Assembly: GCF_904846685.1 (NCBI RefSeq) | Contig: NZ_CAJHBQ010000002.1 | Span: 558,001 to 622,000 of the forward strand | Length of the DNA stretch: 64,000 nt | Direction of reading: 5' to 3' | Source: Psychrobacter submarinus | Lineage (GTDB): Bacteria; Pseudomonadota; Gammaproteobacteria; Pseudomonadales; Moraxellaceae | Shown here: piece by piece, positions 63,481-64,000 of the stretch | How the letters are laid out: each line of letters begins with the position of its first letter | How positions within the stretch are numbered: position 1 is the stretch's first letter | The notes under the pieces: generated by a model | Seen by the model: the letters and a program-made list of their open reading frames with translations, nothing else | Databases searched by the model: none | What the model was told of the DNA's origin: nothing | Program-made: the position numbers and the translations under genes

Positions 63481-64000
63481 CTACCACATACGCTTTATCA
63501 GCTTATCCTTTTGGATAAATTGATGGTATAGCGCCGCGCCAATGTGAGCGGCAGTAAAGGCAAGAATCAGCGGCCAAATGATCTCTGTATGCCAATCATT
63601 AAAGGTACGCGCCAAACCGCGATCTGGGGTAACGAACACCGGAATTTCGAACAAGCCAAACATATCAACGGCTCGGCCGCCATAAACAGACATCAACAGC
63701 CCGACTGCCGGCATCGCTATCAGTAGCGCATAAAGTGCAAAGTGGGTGAACTTAGCAATGATATGTTGCCATTTTGGCATTGGCACGGCAGGTGGTGCTT
63801 TTGTGAATATTCGACTAATCACTCGAGCCAGCATCCAAAACAATAAACTTAACCCAAACGCTTTATGCAAACCGACATAAAACGAGTCATCAGTATTGTC
63901 ATAAAGAAACATCAGCGCCCATGTCACTAATAATAGCAGTGCGCTTATCCAATGAAAAACACGGCTGATCATGGGCCATTTGTTTAGCGGCGCTACCCTA
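63481..64000 (-). CDS. Cytochrome b561, 5' end outside window
   Basis: A four-helix membrane cytochrome of the b561 family, using two heme groups to pass electrons. Visible features are RVFHWISALLLLVTWALMF in helix 1, GLHKAFGLSLLFWMLAR with a heme His, a second His in KFTHFALYALLIAMPAVGL, and AAHIGAALYHQFIQKD near the end. An ATG occurs at 63972, but the frame remains open to the window edge with homologous-looking sequence (APLNKWPMISRV), so the true start is beyond 64000. Confidence 0.85.
   Translation of the reverse strand, partial: RVAPLNKWPMISRVFHWISALLLLVTWALMFLYDNTDDSFYVGLHKAFGLSLLFWMLARVISRIFTKAPPAVPMPKWQHIIAKFTHFALYALLIAMPAVGLLMSVYGGRAVDMFGLFEIPVFVTPDRGLARTFNDWHTEIIWPLILAFTAAHIGAALYHQFIQKDKLIKRMW

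Overview
The window reads as a chromosome segment of a Moraxellaceae gammaproteobacterium, most likely Psychrobacter. The evidence is moderate GC content, protein sequences that resemble Psychrobacter and Acinetobacter homologues, and familiar gene neighbourhoods (prmC-moeB, purB-roxA, serC beside a HolD-like gene, accB-accC). Most of it is housekeeping and metabolism. I see no prophage, CRISPR array, tRNA or rRNA, and no obvious defence island. The genus call is inference, since no search was possible.

Layout. 0-13 kb: hemW, an EVE-domain protein, a MATE exporter, accBC, leuA opposite an Lrp-type regulator, an MFS carrier and an ABC1/UbiB kinase. 13-22 kb: moeB-like and prmC, an AmpG-like permease, katG, a CysB-like regulator and a luciferase-like oxidoreductase. 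22-30 kb: a heme-uptake island (ABC ATPase, permease, binding protein and cytoplasmic HmuS on the minus strand; TonB receptor and two-domain HmuY-like lipoprotein on the plus strand) around a shared promoter region with two Fur-box-like sites. 30-31 kb: chaB and an intact IS1595-family insertion sequence with an 8-bp target duplication. 31-45 kb: AEC transporter, mnmG, grxD, ispF, mnmA, purB, roxA, fabI, folE, msrAB. 45-54 kb: iron alcohol dehydrogenase and a Yej-type peptide ABC operon with gloB embedded. 54-64 kb: serC, a HolD-like gene, the 4.5S SRP RNA, a SIMPL protein, aidB opposite a PaaX-family regulator, a CstB-like persulfide dioxygenase, nhaC, a broken PACE exporter and a cytochrome b561 cut by the window edge.

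The most notable features are decay and small repeats. Four genes are broken: the heme-binding protein (frameshift in a GGCT tract), the heme receptor (in-frame insertion of a roughly 70-bp palindromic element carrying one TAG), a YoaK/DUF1275 gene (5' half missing) and a PACE exporter (one TAA). Two of these lie in the same heme-uptake locus, so that pathway looks lost or nearly so in this strain. Three copies of a 269-307 bp non-coding element, with TA-flanked terminal inverted repeats and nested internal palindromes, form a MITE-like family; one copy supplies a spurious upstream start to the ABC1 kinase gene. A 287-residue protein next to serC carries sequence hallmarks of the DNA polymerase III psi subunit at its two ends, separated by a long low-complexity insert.
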